Assembly (NCBI GenBank): GCA_030789695.1
Contig: CM061132.1
Location: 150,854,597-150,918,596 of the forward strand
Direction: 5' to 3'
DNA from: Scilla litardierei
Taxonomy: Eukaryota; Streptophyta; Magnoliopsida; Asparagales; Asparagaceae
DNA length: 64,000 bases
Part shown: in pieces, positions 34,690 to 44,822 of the stretch
Layout: each line of letters opens with the position of its first letter
How positions within the stretch are numbered: the first letter of the stretch is position 1
The notes under the pieces: model-generated
Database searches by the model: none
Told to the model about the DNA's origin: nothing
What the model saw: the letters and a program-made list of their open reading frames with translations, nothing else
Translations under genes and position numbers: made by a program

Positions 34690-35519
34690 GAGGCGGGAGA
34701 TAGAGAGAGGATGATGGCGTGCAAAAATTAAGCAGCGGCCTGTATTTCGAAATAACGGAGAGAGAGAAGGAGATTAACTGTGTGTGAGTTCGGTTAGAAA
34801 CTGTGGGGGTTTAAATAGGGTTATCTTGATGGCACTTTTGTAATAAGGGGGAGACACGAATTTAATGGAGGGATGAGCGTTGGATCTGAAATCATTTCAG
34901 ATCCAACCAACAAAACGGTGGGTTGAATAGGGGTAGAAGTAAAAGAGTTAAAATTTAATTAGTAATTGTAAAAAGGTCATTAGTGATTGTAATTAGCAAA
35001 GCGGTGAAATACAGACGCGTTTTCACAAACGACTCCGAAAAATTACGAAAACATACCCACGGGTTCGTATCATCGCGAGGATCGCGAATACAAGATCCGT
35101 TTTGGGATTTGAGCTACGAAAATACTAGTTTTAGGCAAAAACGTTTAGAAAGCGGGTATACAGGTTCTAGGCTGAAATGATATCGGAAAATTATGAAATT
35201 AATGTGAGTAGCCCTAAATGGTCATAGGATGCTACTGTAGAAGTTTGAAAACGTTTTGAATACGTTTGAATAGAAAATAAATTCGTCGAATCAAAACGGT
35301 AATTTTGGAAGATGAATTTTAACAGAAATGTTTTGGGCATTTGAGGAAATCTGAAATTGCTGAAACACAATACGATAAGTCTAGTGCTCTAAAATATTTT
35401 TAAAAGAATTTTTGAAATCAGTTTTGATATACAACTCCTAACCAACCATTATAAAGAAGATTTAGAATAAAAATACGTTAAGTACGTATTTGAAGTGTTT
35501 GAAAATACAGGCCGTTACA
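32246..35519 (-). repeat. LTR, right copy (5' LTR in sense orientation), 3274 bp
   Basis: Near-identical to 26323-29608. In sense direction it would hold the promoter and leader, and the CT microsatellite plus GC-rich island would lie in or near the transcribed leader. Its GA run at 34639-34688 has 25 units. The large frames open within the island (for example 34095-34724 on the minus strand) mirror those in the other LTR and are not listed as genes. Confidence 0.95.
34639..34688 (+). repeat. (GA)25 microsatellite in the right LTR
   Basis: A pure GA run of 50 bp, six units shorter than in the left LTR. This is replication slippage after, or during, insertion. Confidence 0.95.
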
Positions 35520-35669
35520 GCTGTATTAGAATATGAATCAAAATCAATCCAATGGCCGAAATCTTTTTTAATGGAAAATTGGTATTATTGTATGAATATA
35601 TGTAAGAAATAAAAAAATTCTTTACTTGGAATCAAACCCATAACATGTGATCACAAAAAATGTAAATGT

Positions 35670-36030
35670 AAAATAAACGATTTTTTTGACATTGGGCTAT
35701 AAAGAAATGATGATAGCACACGAGATTTTTTTATAAATAAACGACTATTGTATGTAATATGTAAGAAAATAGATTTTTTTTTAATAAATAGATGGTTATT
35801 GTGTGTGATATGCAAGAAATGTAAATGTAAAATACCTCCACTATTGTGTGTAATAGGTAAGAAATGAGATTTTTTTATAAATAAAATATTATTGTTTGTA
35901 ATATGTAAGAAATGTAAATGAAGATATTTTTGTATGTAATTTATAAAAAATATAAATGTAAAATGCATTCACTGTTGTGTTGTGTGTAATATGAAAGAAA
36001 TGAGAAACTTTTTTATAAATAAACTATAAT
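35670..36030 (+). repeat. Degenerate AT-rich tandem repeats within the hAT element
   Basis: A unit resembling TATTGTGTGTAATATGTAAGAAATGAGATTTTTTTATAAATAAA recurs about five or six times with variable spacing. Internal subterminal repeats of this kind are common in non-autonomous hAT elements. Confidence 0.7.
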
Positions 36031-36173
36031 TATATGAGATATAATAAAGCTAAATGTAAACTGCTGCCCAATGCCAAATGCACTAGCCAATGAGATATTT
36101 TTGAGGTGATGCAAGTGTGAGCAATTTACTGTAATTATACCCAAGATGTAATAAAGCTAAATGTAAAATAACA

Positions 36174-36232
36174 GTGCTGGGAATCGAACCCGGAACCAGC
36201 TGCCCAACGCCAAATGCGCTAGCCATTGAGAT
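36174..36232 (-). repeat. tRNA-like segment (A and B box) in the hAT element
   Basis: In minus sense the text contains TGGCTAGCGCATTTGGC (A-box-like) and, 18 nt later, GGTTCCGGGTTCGATTCCC (a perfect B box GGTTCGATTCC at 36180-36190). The A-box half also occurs as a diverged copy at about 36063-36110, in a duplicated unit of roughly 138 bp. It lacks a foldable complete tRNA, so it is probably a SINE-like or tRNA-derived sequence captured by the hAT element. Confidence 0.5.
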
Positions 36233-37030
36233 ATTTTTGAGGTGATGCAAGGGTGTAGAACTAGTTTATATTTAAACTTGTTGCCCTGGGCAGCTGCCCA
36301 GGGCAACTTGCATGTAGTTACGCCCCTGAGTACGGTGATCCTAAGAATTTTCTTAGTTCTTTGCTTTTCACATATGCTTTTAGTTAAGGAGGCCAATAGT
36401 CCTAAAAATTTATCCATTAACTGGCAAAAAGAAAATTTATACCTATAGAGGCTGTAGCATTTGAATCAAAGAAGTAGGTTATATACAATATTTTTATTGA
36501 TAAATGGAAATAGACAATATTTGGGCTGTTTACAACAATAAACATAAATATGCTGAAAATTCTTTGAACGAAAAATATTCCAGGACACCAAATAAAGCAA
36601 GAAATTTAAGCATGGATTCTACCAATTCCATATTCTGACGAGTATGGGATTAAGCATGTGTTCTAGCAATTAAAGCAGGTAAGAAATACTAATAATACGG
36701 CGATCGATGCACTATCAATTTCCTCCAACATCTCCAGTACAGTGGGTTTGCTGTTTCTGTTCGATTCGACCCGGCCCGTTTTCATAAATACAGTGGGTGG
36801 AGAAAGGCAAATGGATCATGGGCTCTGAATTCCGGGTACCTGTTCGTATGGGCCGAAAGTGGAAGCTAGAGCCGTCAATGGGTTTATACCCAAAAGGGGC
36901 CCACAGATTCGAAGGAAACAAAGTATTTTTAAAAATTATAAAAAAAAGAGAAGGTTTTTGGGACGGCAGAATAATATTTTCGGTCTTTAGCTGCATTCAA
37001 TCACGAGGATAATCCTTCAACGTTGATGCC

Positions 37031-37033
<3 letters not shown>

Positions 37034-37064
<31 letters not shown>
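37034..37064 (+). repeat. (GA)n microsatellite
   Basis: A GA run of 31 bp after GCCGAT. Short frames through it (poly Arg-Glu) are compositional. Confidence 0.9.
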
Positions 37065-37066
<2 letters not shown>

Positions 37067-37930
37067 TGTGAGGCAAGTGGGCGGCCCAAATGGGGCCCAT
37101 TTGCCAAACCGCCCGCGTCATCCTCCTATTCTTTCCACCGGCCCTGAAGGTGGGACCCATGTTTTTTCAAAAAAGTGGTTTTGTCTTGTCTTCACCGTCT
37201 CCCTCACCCCGCAACCATCCAACCTCGCTTCCTTCTCTCTTCTTCTTTCCATAAAGCTTCTTGAATTGCATGCATTACCGTTTACTGTATGGTGGGTCCC
37301 TCTTGTTGCCCACGGCCGAAAAACTAGGGTTGTGTTAGAAATTATCCGTGCACTTTGTGCACATGCACGGGAAAAAACCCCACACAAAGGTTGCGGAGCC
37401 TGTGCACAATGGTAAAGGAAAAGGAAGAATGGGTGGTTGTGTGGGTATGGTCTTGGAGTAACAGGGGTAGCAATTTCAATGACAAACAAGCAAATATGGC
37501 GGGTTTAGGGGGAGTTAACATCAATGGCAGACTCGTAAATTACTGGGGGTTTGTTTGGAGGAGATTATCCCACGGCTCCCATGATTTTTTAAAATTCAAG
37601 AATACCAATCACCGGCATTCATGCTGATAAGATCTCCAACTGCTGCACATTAATTAATAATAACAACATATAGCAGTGTTTGGTAGCATCTTGCATAGCC
37701 CGAGTCAGCATCTTGACCCTGTTTGTTGGAACAGTAATTAATCAATGATAATATTCCTTAAAAAACTGATTTTTCTTCTGAAATTTAGCATTTTTTCCGA
37801 TGAGTATAAGTCATAGTTGATTAACTCTGAGATGTTATCTGAAAATCTGATCCGTTCGTTTTAGCATTTTTCGAGTAAATTAACGTCAAGAAAAACTGGG
37901 TATGAAATGGAGCATATTTAGTTAGGATTT

Positions 37931-38085
37931 AATGTAGAAAAGGTGGCACCGGATCCAATGGATCGGGTGCCAAGACACAAAAAAGGTGAAAAGTACAAGC
38001 CCTAACGTAGGCTTGTACTCGTTTGGTCCCACCTTTTTGTGTCTTGTACCTGATCCATTGGATCAGGTGCCACCTGCTCTACATT
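37931..38085. repeat. Inverted-repeat element of 155 bp (fold-back MITE-like)
   Basis: The left arm AATGTAGAAAAGGTGGCACC and the right arm GGTGCCACCTGCTCTACATT are reverse complements apart from two bases. Pairing continues inward through GATCCAATGGATC, AGACACAAAAA and GTACAAGCC to a short loop near 38004. Within each arm GATCCAATGGATC is itself a small palindrome. No clear target duplication was found. It lies about 0.8 kb upstream of the calmodulin-binding gene start. Confidence 0.8.
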
Positions 38086-38862
38086 TTAGCTAAATGAGCT
38101 AGAAGTATAGATCAAATATCGAATACTGGAAATTTTGAACCTAATCCCACAATCCATGCTCATCGTAATCAACAGAAACATCAAAGAGAATAAATGGTAC
38201 AAAGTTTCAAAATCAACACTACAACACGGAACAAATAATTGAGCATCAAGCATTTATTTATAAATTTATGCAAACATAGATCAGAAAAAAAATTCCAAAA
38301 TTTTGGAACCCACTCCTACAATTCACTCACATCATCAACATCCAAGATTTACAATGAGATAAATAGATAAAAATTCAAAAAAAAAATGCAGGGAGGAAAA
38401 TGAATCAGAGAGAGGATCAGAGCATTAACACCCTTGTATTAAATAATAATAATGATGGAAACAGACATTGAGATCCGTCCCTATCTTTATTCAATATTAT
38501 GCCACCTTCAAATCCCCTCAACCCCACCAAAATGAACTTTCAAAAAGAATTTGAACACAAGAAGCCACTGTGAGTATTCCTAGGCCATCATCAACAACAA
38601 AGAAAAAAACTTGATTATTAAAAAAAAACAGCATCCATTTTTCAACCCCATTAGCCCAAAAGCACCTAGGTAGTAGAAGTGGTTGTCACCCTCATTCAAA
38701 TTTGGCACAACTCTAGAATAATCTGTTTCCCCTTGCCGTTGTTGCCTCTCCGTAGCTTTCCTTCTTCCCTAAAACGAGACTTTGCTTCCAATCTCTTGCA
38801 ATTCTTGGATCCAAACTGCTTCAAAACATCAGCCTCTTTTTGCCCCCCCTCTTGATTCCAAC

Positions 38863-41022
38863 ATGGTTCAAAGAAAAGCACACCACAAGATTGGCCCTCA
38901 AGCTGAAACAAAGAGGAGCCAAGTTATTAAGCTTGATACGCAATCACCATCATCTTCTTCTCAGAAGCAGCAACAGGATACAAGAAGCAAAGGAGGGGGA
39001 GGTGGTGATCTCAAGAAGAAGATGAAGTTGGAGAGATCCATCAGAGCTGCAGACCTTGAAAGCCTCCAAGATTCTTCTCCAGTGAAGAGATCATCTCCAA
39101 ATTACATGAAGCCTACTAGCAGTTGGGATGCGAGGAAAGAACAACCCAAGGTAACTGATCATGCCCAAACATCAAATGATAAGAAAAGAAGCAAGACTTC
39201 AATTTCTTTGGGTAGGCAATCTAGTTTGAAGGCAGTGAGGCCGTTGATCAAGATGAACTTGATCAACAGGGCAACCTGCTCATCAACGTTGAAGGAATCC
39301 AAATTTCCTTTGGCTTTGGACCTTGATCCTGAAGGAACTTCAGTGATGAGGGTCTGCCCCTATACATACTGCTCATTGAATGGCCATAGGCATGAAGCTT
39401 TGCCTCCATTGAAGTGCTTTGTGGCCGCGAGAAGGAAATTGCTCAAGACCCAGAAGAGCATGAAGCTCAAAGGGGTCTCCTCTTCAGTGGGATTACAGGT
39501 TTTAGGGAAAGATAAGAACGAGATTGATACTGGGCAAAAGGCTACAAGCAAGGCTTCGCCTAGTTTAGATGAACCCGATGATGATTTCTTTGTCGAAATT
39601 TATACTGTAAGCAGCCCAGAGGAACAGATTGTAGATGAAGATGGTCAGGATCAGAGCAGCGAGGTTCTAAATGAAGAAGCTGATTTTATGATGAGTTCCT
39701 TGGAATTTGTGGAATGTGATCAGGAGGTACATGATGCCGAGGAAGCGAACCCACCAAGCTTAGCAGCAGAAGATGATGAATTTGGGGCCCTTTCTGAGAA
39801 AGCAAATGAAGCTGTCGTAGAGAGTGAGTGCAATGCATCGACCTTCGATTTCAATTGGGAGGAGGAAGTAGGCACTCCGTTTCCTGATAATACGACCGAG
39901 TGCTCCGAATGTGCTGATGATTGTTCTGGTCAGGTACCAAAAGATCTTCTCAGCGCATGCGACGTAGCTCAAGCCGATGTGGAGGAGCGACAAGAAGGGA
40001 ATCGGGAAGCTGCAGCAGATGCTGATGATGCATCTAGTTGTGATGAGCTCATTGCTATTGCTGAAGCTGATGTGGAACTCGAGCAAGAGGTGGATCGCAA
40101 GGTTACTAAGATAAAGGATGCTATGGCCACTGCTGATGGTAATTGGGAAGGCACTGAATGCGAGTCGCATGAAGGTGAAGAGTTCTGCAGAGTCACAGAA
40201 TCAGAATCATCAGCGGACAATCGTAACACATGCTATCTTTGCAACTGCAAGGAGAACATCTCTGAAATAAGCTTTCAGGGTTCTGAAGAGGTTTTGAAAG
40301 GCGCGGCGGAAGGCAGTGATGAGAGCAGCATCTTAGAAGCTGATGGTCCCGAAGAACATCAAATCCATCTCAAAGAAAATGAGAATGAGAAGGAATCCGA
40401 GGACACCGATTCATTGTCTATGGTACAGCTTTTTGATCCATGTGACGGTCTCAAGGAGCCAGTTCAGTGTATCACAGGAGATGCTTGCATCCAAAACCAC
40501 CCAGCGGCGGTCTTCGAATGTGATGATGCAACTGAAGGTGCATGCACTTCTTCTGATGCCCAAAGCTGTTACTCCGATGACCAACCAGACGAGAGCGACA
40601 TTGAGGAGTCCTGGGAGTCAGAAAACGAGCAGCAGGAGGAAGTCAGTCCAACAGAAGGAAGCATAGCCAGGTCGAATGCAAGAATAAAAATCGGGAGGAA
40701 GAAAAAGATGGCATTGGAATCGGATGAGATGAGAGGATTCAATCCACGACCACCGCGGTTTCTTGATGTAGAGCCTGATCCTGAAGCTGAAAAGGTCGAT
40801 CTCAGGCATCAGGAGATGGATGAAAGGAAGAACTCTGAGGAGTACCTGATAGACCATGCACTCCAGCGGGCTGTGACAAAGTTGGCTCCAGCACGGAAGA
40901 GAAAGGTAGCATTGCTTGTTGAAGCTTATGAGACGGTGATGCCACTGCCCATGCGTGAAAAGCCCTTGCGACACTCCGCACCAGGCTTCATCCAAGGAAG
41001 AATTATGCAGGCTTGTAGCTAA
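38863..41022 (+). CDS. Plant calmodulin-binding domain protein (At2g38800/At5g39380-like family)
   Basis: A single-exon CDS of 719 residues. I chose the ATG at 38863 because the family starts MVQRK; an in-frame ATG at 38782 would add 27 unrelated residues and lies in the likely 5' UTR. N-terminal family blocks are present: SPNYMKPTSSWDARKE (residues 78-93) and a Cys/Ser-rich CPYTYCSLNGH block (165-175) followed by ALPPLKCFVAARRKLLKTQK (179-198). The middle, about 220-590, is long, acidic and low in complexity. The C-terminal domain (about 605-705) holds FNPRPPRFLDVEPDPEAEKV, then HQEMDERKNSEEYLIDHAL and KLAPARKRKVALLVEAYETV, the basic amphipathic calmodulin-binding helix region. Expected role: Ca2+/calmodulin-dependent binding, with some relatives linked to stress or defence (family knowledge). 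No break is seen. Confidence 0.92.
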   Translation: MVQRKAHHKIGPQAETKRSQVIKLDTQSPSSSSQKQQQDTRSKGGGGGDLKKKMKLERSIRAADLESLQDSSPVKRSSPNYMKPTSSWDARKEQPKVTDHAQTSNDKKRSKTSISLGRQSSLKAVRPLIKMNLINRATCSSTLKESKFPLALDLDPEGTSVMRVCPYTYCSLNGHRHEALPPLKCFVAARRKLLKTQKSMKLKGVSSSVGLQVLGKDKNEIDTGQKATSKASPSLDEPDDDFFVEIYTVSSPEEQIVDEDGQDQSSEVLNEEADFMMSSLEFVECDQEVHDAEEANPPSLAAEDDEFGALSEKANEAVVESECNASTFDFNWEEEVGTPFPDNTTECSECADDCSGQVPKDLLSACDVAQADVEERQEGNREAAADADDASSCDELIAIAEADVELEQEVDRKVTKIKDAMATADGNWEGTECESHEGEEFCRVTESESSADNRNTCYLCNCKENISEISFQGSEEVLKGAAEGSDESSILEADGPEEHQIHLKENENEKESEDTDSLSMVQLFDPCDGLKEPVQCITGDACIQNHPAAVFECDDATEGACTSSDAQSCYSDDQPDESDIEESWESENEQQEEVSPTEGSIARSNARIKIGRKKKMALESDEMRGFNPRPPRFLDVEPDPEAEKVDLRHQEMDERKNSEEYLIDHALQRAVTKLAPARKRKVALLVEAYETVMPLPMREKPLRHSAPGFIQGRIMQACS

Positions 41023-41032
41023 CAGCTTCAAG

Positions 41033-41111
41033 GTAAGAACATTGATATCTCCATGGTTACATTCTTAGTGAACTTATCAGTTCTCATTCTTTCATACCTT
41101 TTGTCTTGCAG
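41033..41111 (+). other. Predicted 3' UTR intron of the calmodulin-binding gene
   Basis: The donor is CAAG|GTAAGAAC at 41033. The acceptor is TTTTGTCTTGCAG|GTAGAAG ending at 41111, preceded by a T-rich tract. The 79-nt length is typical for plants. It begins 10 nt after the TAA stop. 3' UTR sequence probably continues to about 41330, where AATAATAAGATGAAG-like poly(A) signals appear. Confidence 0.6.
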
Positions 41112-41481
41112 GTAGAAGTAAGAATAAATCAGTGGCGGCTTGCAGTGAACTAGCCCAAAGGAGCAGCTCTAGAGGCAGGATACAATCTATGGCAACAAAA
41201 CAGACTAATTGTAGTGTGGTGTTGAGTATAGTTTTATTCATATGAAGTGTGCTGTAACTCGAGCTATGTTATCTGACTATGAATGTATGCGTATTGTGTT
41301 CAAGTATAATAAGATGAAGAGGTCTATATTAGATTTCCTCAAGCAGATGGGATTCTAAGTTATCGGATGTATGTCAATTATCTATATCAACGTGAACATA
41401 TGATAACCTCTGCCGATTGTTTCTTCTTTATTCCTCTGCATGCCTCCGCTATTTCTCTATGGAGCATACACTTCTTAGAGT

Positions 41482-41959
41482 TGGCTCCAAACTCTAGCTG
41501 TTTATATGGGTCAATATGAGGGGTAAACTTGTACATTACTATTTGGGCATGTTGTAACTCTTTTGGGACCATATAAATAGGATCTTTTGTTTGGGGTTTT
41601 TCCATTGTAAAGAAATGAGAGAGGAATAAACTTAAAAACAAAGGGCCTAAGTGAAAAGTGAGAGCTTTATAGAAGGAGAAGTAAGGGGTTGAAGGCTTTG
41701 GGCTTAAATCCTTGTATGGTGCCTTGATGACTTTGTAATAAAGCTTGGATAATTGCTTTCCCTATCTTGTGTGTGATCTAGTTTGTTTTTCTATTTTCTT
41801 TCTCTTGCATACATTGTGTTCTCTTGCATACATTGTGCTAGGTTAATTGGTGAAGATCCAAAAGGTGTTCTTGTGGTGGAAATCTTGGCCGATCTCATCT
41901 ATACCGATCTTATCCAGGCCGATCTCGATTTGGGGCCGACCTCAAGTCAGGCTCTCACA
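41482..41959 (+). repeat. 5' LTR of the copia element
   Basis: It opens TGGCTCCAAACTC and ends CTCTCACA. A TATAAATA box at 41572-41579 is conserved in the other LTR at 46330-46337. An 18-bp string TTCTCTTGCATACATTGTG is tandemly duplicated near 41800, in this copy only. Confidence 0.85.
41572..41579 (+). promoter_or_regulatory. TATA box in the copia 5' LTR
   Basis: TATAAATA in the context GGGACCATATAAATAGG, about 90 nt into the LTR. The same context recurs at 46330 in the 3' LTR. Confidence 0.6.
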
Positions 41960-41961
41960 AT

Positions 41962-41973
41962 TGGTATTAGAGC
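41962..41973 (+). other. Primer-binding site of the copia element (tRNA-Met type)
   Basis: TGGTATTAGAGC, one base off the canonical TGGTATCAGAGC, lies 2 nt after the 5' LTR. Confidence 0.85.
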
Positions 41974-42087
41974 TTGGTTCATTATTATCCTTATTTTTAC
42001 TCATTTGGTGCATTTTGGGTGAAGAAATTTCGGCAATTTCTGGATTTCTGATTTGCGAAAATTTGGCAAACACAAGGTGTTTGACAA

Positions 42088-43420
42088 ATGGCCTCTAAGG
42101 AAACTTCCACTTTCGGAGGGATCAAGTTTGAGATGGAGAAGTTTGATGGTTGTATCAACTTCGTATTATGACAAATAAGTATAAGAAATGTTCTTTTACA
42201 ACAAGAACTCAATGTTGCTTTGTTGAGAAAGACGAAGAAGCCAGAAATGATCGAAGATGATGAATAGGCCGATCTAAATGAACATGCGATGAGCACAATA
42301 CAATTGCATCTCTTGTATGATGTTTTATACAATGTCAATGAAGAAGAAACAACAAAAGGTCTATGGGATATGCTTGAGAAGCTTTACATGGAAACGTCTT
42401 TATCAAACAAGCTACACTTGAAGAAGCAACTTTATGGATTGAAGATGGAGGAAGACACGAATGTATTGGAACGTATAAACATCTTCAATACGATGAGTTG
42501 TGAACTCTTGAGGTTGGAAGTGAAGTATGATGAAGAAAACAAGTTACTTTTGTTGTTGAGTTCTCTTCCGAACTCTTATGATCACTTTATACCTACTCTA
42601 TTGTATGAAAATAGACTCTCAAGTTTGAAGAGCAGACCCAAGATATAATATTAAATGTCATAAGAAAAAGATCTTCTAAGGGTGATTCCAATGTGAAAAG
42701 TCTACTAGTCAAGGAGGAATCAAGTGATAGAGGACGAAGCAAAGAAAGAGTCAAAGGAAAGAAGTATAACTCCCGGTCCAAGAGAAAGAGCAAGAAAGAT
42801 GTTGTATACTTCTATTGCAAGGGTAAATGTTACTTTAAAAGAGATTGCAAAGCGTGACAAGTGCAAATGGAGGGAAAGAAATCCAAGGATGATGATTCTG
42901 CTAGTGTGGCTTCCGAAAGTGAATGTAACATCCTCTCTGTCTCTCAAGGTAACTTCTCTTTTGTGGATTTTAGATTCCGGTCGTTTTTATTATATGTGTC
43001 CAAATCATGAATGGTTTGGTTCTTATGAGGCCTATGATGGTGGTTCGGTGTTGATGGAAAATGATGTTCATGTAAAACAATTGGGACGTTGACCATAAAA
43101 ATCAAGATGCATAGTGGTGTGGTCCGTACATTGGGAGGAGCTAGACATGTGCCGGTACTCAAGAAGAACTTAATTTCTTTGGGCATGCTTGAGGCTAAGG
43201 AATGCACTTTCAATGGAAAAGATGCTATTCTCAGGTGTCTAAATGTGTCTTGGTACTAATAAAAGGTACAAGTGCAAGCATCAATCTTTACAAGATCACC
43301 GGAGATACTATTTTGGGCGGAGCCTCAATCTCTACAATGAAGAAAGATGATGATTATGATGAATGTAAGTTGTGCCATGTGCTTGTGGCATGTGCGTTTG
43401 GGACACATGAGTAGAACTTC
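42088..43420 (+). pseudogene. Copia gag, zinc knuckle and protease/pre-integrase remnant
   Basis: The ATG at 42088 starts MASKETSTFGGIKFEMEKFD, a typical copia gag opening. After frame breaks the UBN2-type gag continues at 42289-42640 (YNVNEEETTKGLWDMLEKLY, then SNKLHLKKQLYGLKMEED, then LLLLLSSLPNSYDHF). A damaged zinc knuckle near 42810 (FYCKGKCYFKRDC) has Tyr where His is expected. The protease region at 42960-43230 reads LWILDSGRFYYMCPNHEWF, where the usual GATSHM is lost, followed by VPVLKKNLISLGMLE. The pre-integrase LYKITGDTILG at 43290 leads into text that ends near 43425, where foreign sequence starts. Multiple frameshifts make it non-functional. Confidence 0.8.
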
Positions 43421-43429
43421 CTTACTATA

Positions 43430-44150
43430 GACATGCAGGAAGACGAGCATATAAGGGACAATTTGGGGTGGACAGTTGAGTAAGGAAGCTGAAGATACCC
43501 ATATTCGAGAGGGATGACCCACACAGTTGGATTTATAGAGCGGCGAGATTATTCTTGGTAACACACACGACGATGGGCAGAAATTGGAGGTGGTTGACGT
43601 GTGTTTCGAAGCAGATGCGCTTTATTGGTTTTTATAGAGGGAACAAATGGAGCCTTTCCGATCATGGGATGAGCTCAAGGACCATCTGGTGGACAAGTTT
43701 CGTGATGCCCAGTGGGAGACCTATAAGAGCAGCTATTGGCATTTAAGCAGGAGGGCTCCGTTAGTGAGTATATGAAGAAGTTTGAAGCACTCTTGGGACG
43801 AGCCAGAAACATACCCGAGGAGACTTTGAGAGGGTGCTTCATGAATGGGCTCAAATTGAACATTTGAGCAAGCTCTGCCTTCATCAGCCTAAGGGTCTGA
43901 TATGAGCGATGGACCTAGCACAGTTAGTAGAGGATCGCCCTACGGAGAAGAGGATGTCTAGAGAGACTGGGGCGGCTCCTCTTTTAATGGCCAGCTGACG
44001 ATATGTGGACAACATGCATCATCATGGATAGATCAGGGCAGTAAGGAGAAGCATAGTAAGCCACAATCGAGGGGACAGTTTAGGCAAATGACTGGTGCAG
44101 AGATGCGGAAAAGAGACTGAAAGGGTTATGTTTTCGATGTGATAAGAGGT
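43430..44150 (+). pseudogene. Ty3/gypsy gag fragment inserted into the copia element
   Basis: Reading three frames in turn gives PIFERDDPHSWIYRAARLFL, then RWAEIGGG/KLEVVDVCFEADALYWF, then EQMEPFRSWDELKDHLVDKF, then GSVSEYMKKFEALLGRA. This is the order of the Retrotrans_gag domain of plant Ty3/gypsy elements ('FxGxDPxxWIxRAExxF ... LEGxAxxWxxW ... FxSWxEFxxxLxxRF ... GSVxEYxxxFExL'), not of copia gag. Several stops and shifts are present. It sits exactly where the copia integrase should be. Confidence 0.7.
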
Positions 44151-44329
44151 TTACCCCGGGGCATCGATGTGGCCAACACAAGCTTCAATTATTATTATTA
44201 GATGAGGATAAGGGAGACGATGTGGTGGAGGGAAAAGAGCCAATGTGAAATGTGCATCTTCACTTGGAGTAAGGCCTCGATAGACTTCATGCACCACCTT
44301 AAGGGCACGATGGATTTTCGGAGATGGAG

Positions 44330-44815
44330 TCATAATAGATCTGTAATTTGGTCCTTTAGTGGTGTTTTCGTAATCTTCGGATTTCTAGGGGCTTTTTCGT
44401 AATTTTCAATTTTAGTGGTTTTTTTGTAATTTTATATTTTCAATTTATTATATACGAGGCTAGGGGCATTAGGGATTTTTATGCTTCTTTTGAGAGAGAA
44501 TTATGAGAGAGGTTGATAATTTCCTCTATTTTCGGGAGAGTGCAGTTGTCCTCTAGAATCGGCGACTTGGGAGAGCGGTCTATCTCTTTAACGTGGCTAT
44601 CATCTTGTATTCTTTCTATTTTCAGGTATTTATCAATAAAAATAACGAATTTTCTCTAAAATTTTCTCTTTTCTAGACTAAAAAATACTTCCTTAGCCTT
44701 AAAACCCCACCTTTCCATCAAAACCCTTATCTTTATCTATCAAGCCCCTAGAAAAACCCTAAAAATCATATTTTTATCGTCAAAAACTCACAACAATCCT
44801 ATCAGAAATATTCTT
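44330..44815 (+). repeat. Gypsy LTR-like segment next to the gag fragment
   Basis: Non-coding text with leader/LTR features: TAGGGGCATTAGGGATTTTTATGC, GAGAGAGAATTATGAGAGAGG, a GTATTTATCAATAAAAATAACG string like an R/poly(A) region at 44626-44650, then C-rich AAAACCCC repeats. It fits an LTR of the same inserted gypsy fragment. No second copy exists in the window, so this is inference. Confidence 0.4.
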
Positions 44816-44822
44816 TCTGGTT

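Larger units (their letters stand above)
26323..35519 (-). mobile_element. Young Ty3/gypsy-type LTR retrotransposon lacking RT and integrase, with an extra membrane-protein ORF
   Basis: The boundaries are exact. LTRs at 26323-29608 and 32246-35519 start TGTAACG and end CGTTACA on the + strand, with a 5-bp TSD GCTGT at 26318-26322 and 35520-35524. Sense is the minus strand. A polypurine tract (AAGGAGGGTAGAA in minus sense) abuts 29609, a TGG-starting primer-binding site abuts 32241, and gag-tail and protease text read on the minus strand. The interior is only 2637 bp. Order in sense: PBS, untranslated stretch, gag tail, 76-nt intron-like segment, protease relic, about 1.4 kb of foreign sequence with a 223-codon ORF, PPT. 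RT, RNase H and integrase are absent, so mobility would have to be supplied in trans. The near-identical LTRs imply very recent insertion. The protease style and long LTRs suggest a chromovirus of the Tekay/Del kind (inference). Confidence 0.9.
26218..36328. mobile_element. Non-autonomous hAT element of about 0.9 kb, split by an LTR retrotransposon
   Basis: The termini are inverted: CAGTGGCGTAACCAGG at 26218 and the complement of CAGGGGCGTAACTACATG ending at 36328. Perfect 8-bp direct repeats AGTACGGT flank it at 26210-26217 and 36329-36336, the hAT signature. Removing the nested element (26323-35519 plus one GCTGT copy) leaves about 0.9 kb. That sequence contains degenerate AT-rich tandem repeats, a tRNA-like segment and a short hairpin TTGCCCTGGGCAGCTGCCCAGGGCAA near 36280. 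No transposase is visible. The strand cannot be assigned. Confidence 0.88.
36337..38862. other. Region upstream of the calmodulin-binding gene
   Basis: No protein gene is supported. Contents: AT-rich text (36337-36780), mixed-composition sequence with the (GA)n run at 37034-37064 and a pyrimidine-rich stretch (37180-37260), the inverted repeat at 37931-38085, and A-rich text to 38640. The last 200 bp before the ATG are rich in C and T and are likely the 5' UTR. I could not place a transcription start. Confidence 0.5.

Noticed and set aside
36174..36232. A functional tRNA gene on the minus strand
   Set aside because: A and B boxes are present, but I could not find a complete cloverleaf with acceptor stem and anticodon arm. 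The segment lies within a transposon and is partly duplicated, so it is listed as a tRNA-like repeat.
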